From Bacteroidota bacterium (GTDB lineage Bacteria > Bacteroidota > Bacteroidia > Chitinophagales > Saprospiraceae), in contig JAIUPL010000004.1 in the NCBI GenBank assembly GCA_020160935.1, positions 124,001 through 188,000 of the forward strand: a stretch of 64,000 nt of DNA. The letters run 5' to 3'. How positions within the stretch are numbered: position 1 is the first letter of the stretch; each line of letters opens with the position of its first letter. A program made the translations under genes and the position numbers. Under the pieces are notes generated by a model. The model was not told where the DNA came from, searched no databases, and saw only the letters and a list, made by a program, of their open reading frames with translations. Positions 63,479-64,000 of the stretch are shown piece after piece.

Positions 63479-64000
63479 ATGAAAAAATCACTCCTCCTGT
63501 CACTTTACTTCCTGAAATGGGTCGGAGTGATGGCACAGGTTACTTTTTGCACTTCCTTTTGGGGAAATGGCATGCCTGTCACCGCAGCAGACCTCAACAT
63601 CACGCTAAACGCACCGGGTGAAACGCCTGCAACGATTTCGGCAACAGGCGTCCCTTGTTTTTCCCTAGAAGATACCCTCTTAGACAATTATCCTGCAGGC
63701 ACTACGCTACAATACGGGGGGGTGAAAAATGGCGGCGATTTGAACGGCGTGAACATACTGGACATGGTCAGTATCAGTAGCCATATTCTGGGAATTTACC
63801 CGTTGACTTCTCCTTACGCATTTTTTGCAGCCGATGTGAATCAATCCGGCACTATTACAGGATTTGACCAGGTGCATATCCGAAATCTTATTATTGGAAA
63901 GTACGAAACATTTCCCAACAGCACCTCCTGGCGGTTTTATCAGGGAAATTGCATGTATCCCAACCCTTTCAACCCGTTTTCAAACACCTGCCCGGCTGTC
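63479..64000 (+). CDS. Secreted dockerin-like protein, N-terminal part (runs off the window)
   Basis: 174 codons are visible, in frame to the right edge. A signal peptide (MKKSLLLSLYFLKWVGVMAQ) precedes a Cys/Thr-rich region. Then come two dockerin-type calcium loops (NGGDLNGVNILDMVSISSHI and ADVNQSGTITGFDQVHIRNL), the same module as in 47791-50106. In Bacteroidota such modules are found in type IX cargo rather than cellulosomes. A sorting tail would be expected beyond the window. Function unknown. Confidence 0.82.
   Translation, partial: MKKSLLLSLYFLKWVGVMAQVTFCTSFWGNGMPVTAADLNITLNAPGETPATISATGVPCFSLEDTLLDNYPAGTTLQYGGVKNGGDLNGVNILDMVSISSHILGIYPLTSPYAFFAADVNQSGTITGFDQVHIRNLIIGKYETFPNSTSWRFYQGNCMYPNPFNPFSNTCPAV

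Overview
The window looks like a chromosomal segment of a Bacteroidota bacterium, most likely from the Saprospiria (Saprospiraceae or Lewinella/Haliscomenobacter type). The reasons are: secreted proteins with type IX secretion C-terminal sorting tails (16084-17850, 47791-50106), a DUF6089-type outer-membrane protein, TAnnTTTG promoter elements, few Shine-Dalgarno sites, and FucP-type, UMF1-type and M1 peptidase genes typical of the phylum. No rRNA, CRISPR array, prophage or complete insertion sequence is visible. The assignment rests on gene content only.

Most of the window is housekeeping and metabolism. Left part (1-24 kb): an ABC-2 exporter (partial), an RND pump, glycogen branching enzyme, a Crp/Fnr regulator, a small envelope-stress-like trio, a FucP-like sugar symporter, a sugar nucleotidyltransferase, OmpA, UDP-sugar dehydrogenase, a haloperoxidase-like lipoprotein, a pseudouridine synthase with a long repetitive RNA-binding-like head, and surface proteins. 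Middle (26-44 kb): Rel, tRNA-Leu, trigger factor, GyrB, M1 peptidase, MscS and an MFS protein. These are followed by a RidA / D-threonine-aldolase-like / M19 dipeptidase cluster facing an MFS-galactokinase pair. Right part (44-58.8 kb): MtaB, NadA, TatC, NUDIX, flavin reductase, a possible structured RNA and tRNA-Val.

Two accessory loci stand out. (1) At 24241-25943 a TIR-STING protein (Cap12-like CBASS effector) is followed 71 bp later on the same strand by a membrane-anchored GGDEF protein, and no CD-NTase is visible. Bacterial STING senses c-di-GMP and GGDEF proteins make it, so this may be an immune pair in which a GGDEF enzyme replaces the usual CdnE synthase. (2) At 59419-63241 there is a complete diversity-generating retroelement (DGR): reverse transcriptase, Avd, template repeat (TR), and a target that joins an N-terminal TIR domain, a helical linker, one membrane segment and an FGE-sulfatase/C-type-lectin domain carrying the variable repeat (VR). 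TR and VR differ at 17 adenine positions plus one deleted adenine. That deletion frameshifts the present VR and removes the conserved end of the lectin fold.

A third theme is an unusual set of about twenty long intergenic palindromes. Each has outer arms of short tandem units, sometimes a shared middle motif (gtagagtacac), and a locus-specific inner hairpin. Outer arms and inner cores are mixed between loci. The arms nearly always carry in-frame stop codons, and several genes end inside them.
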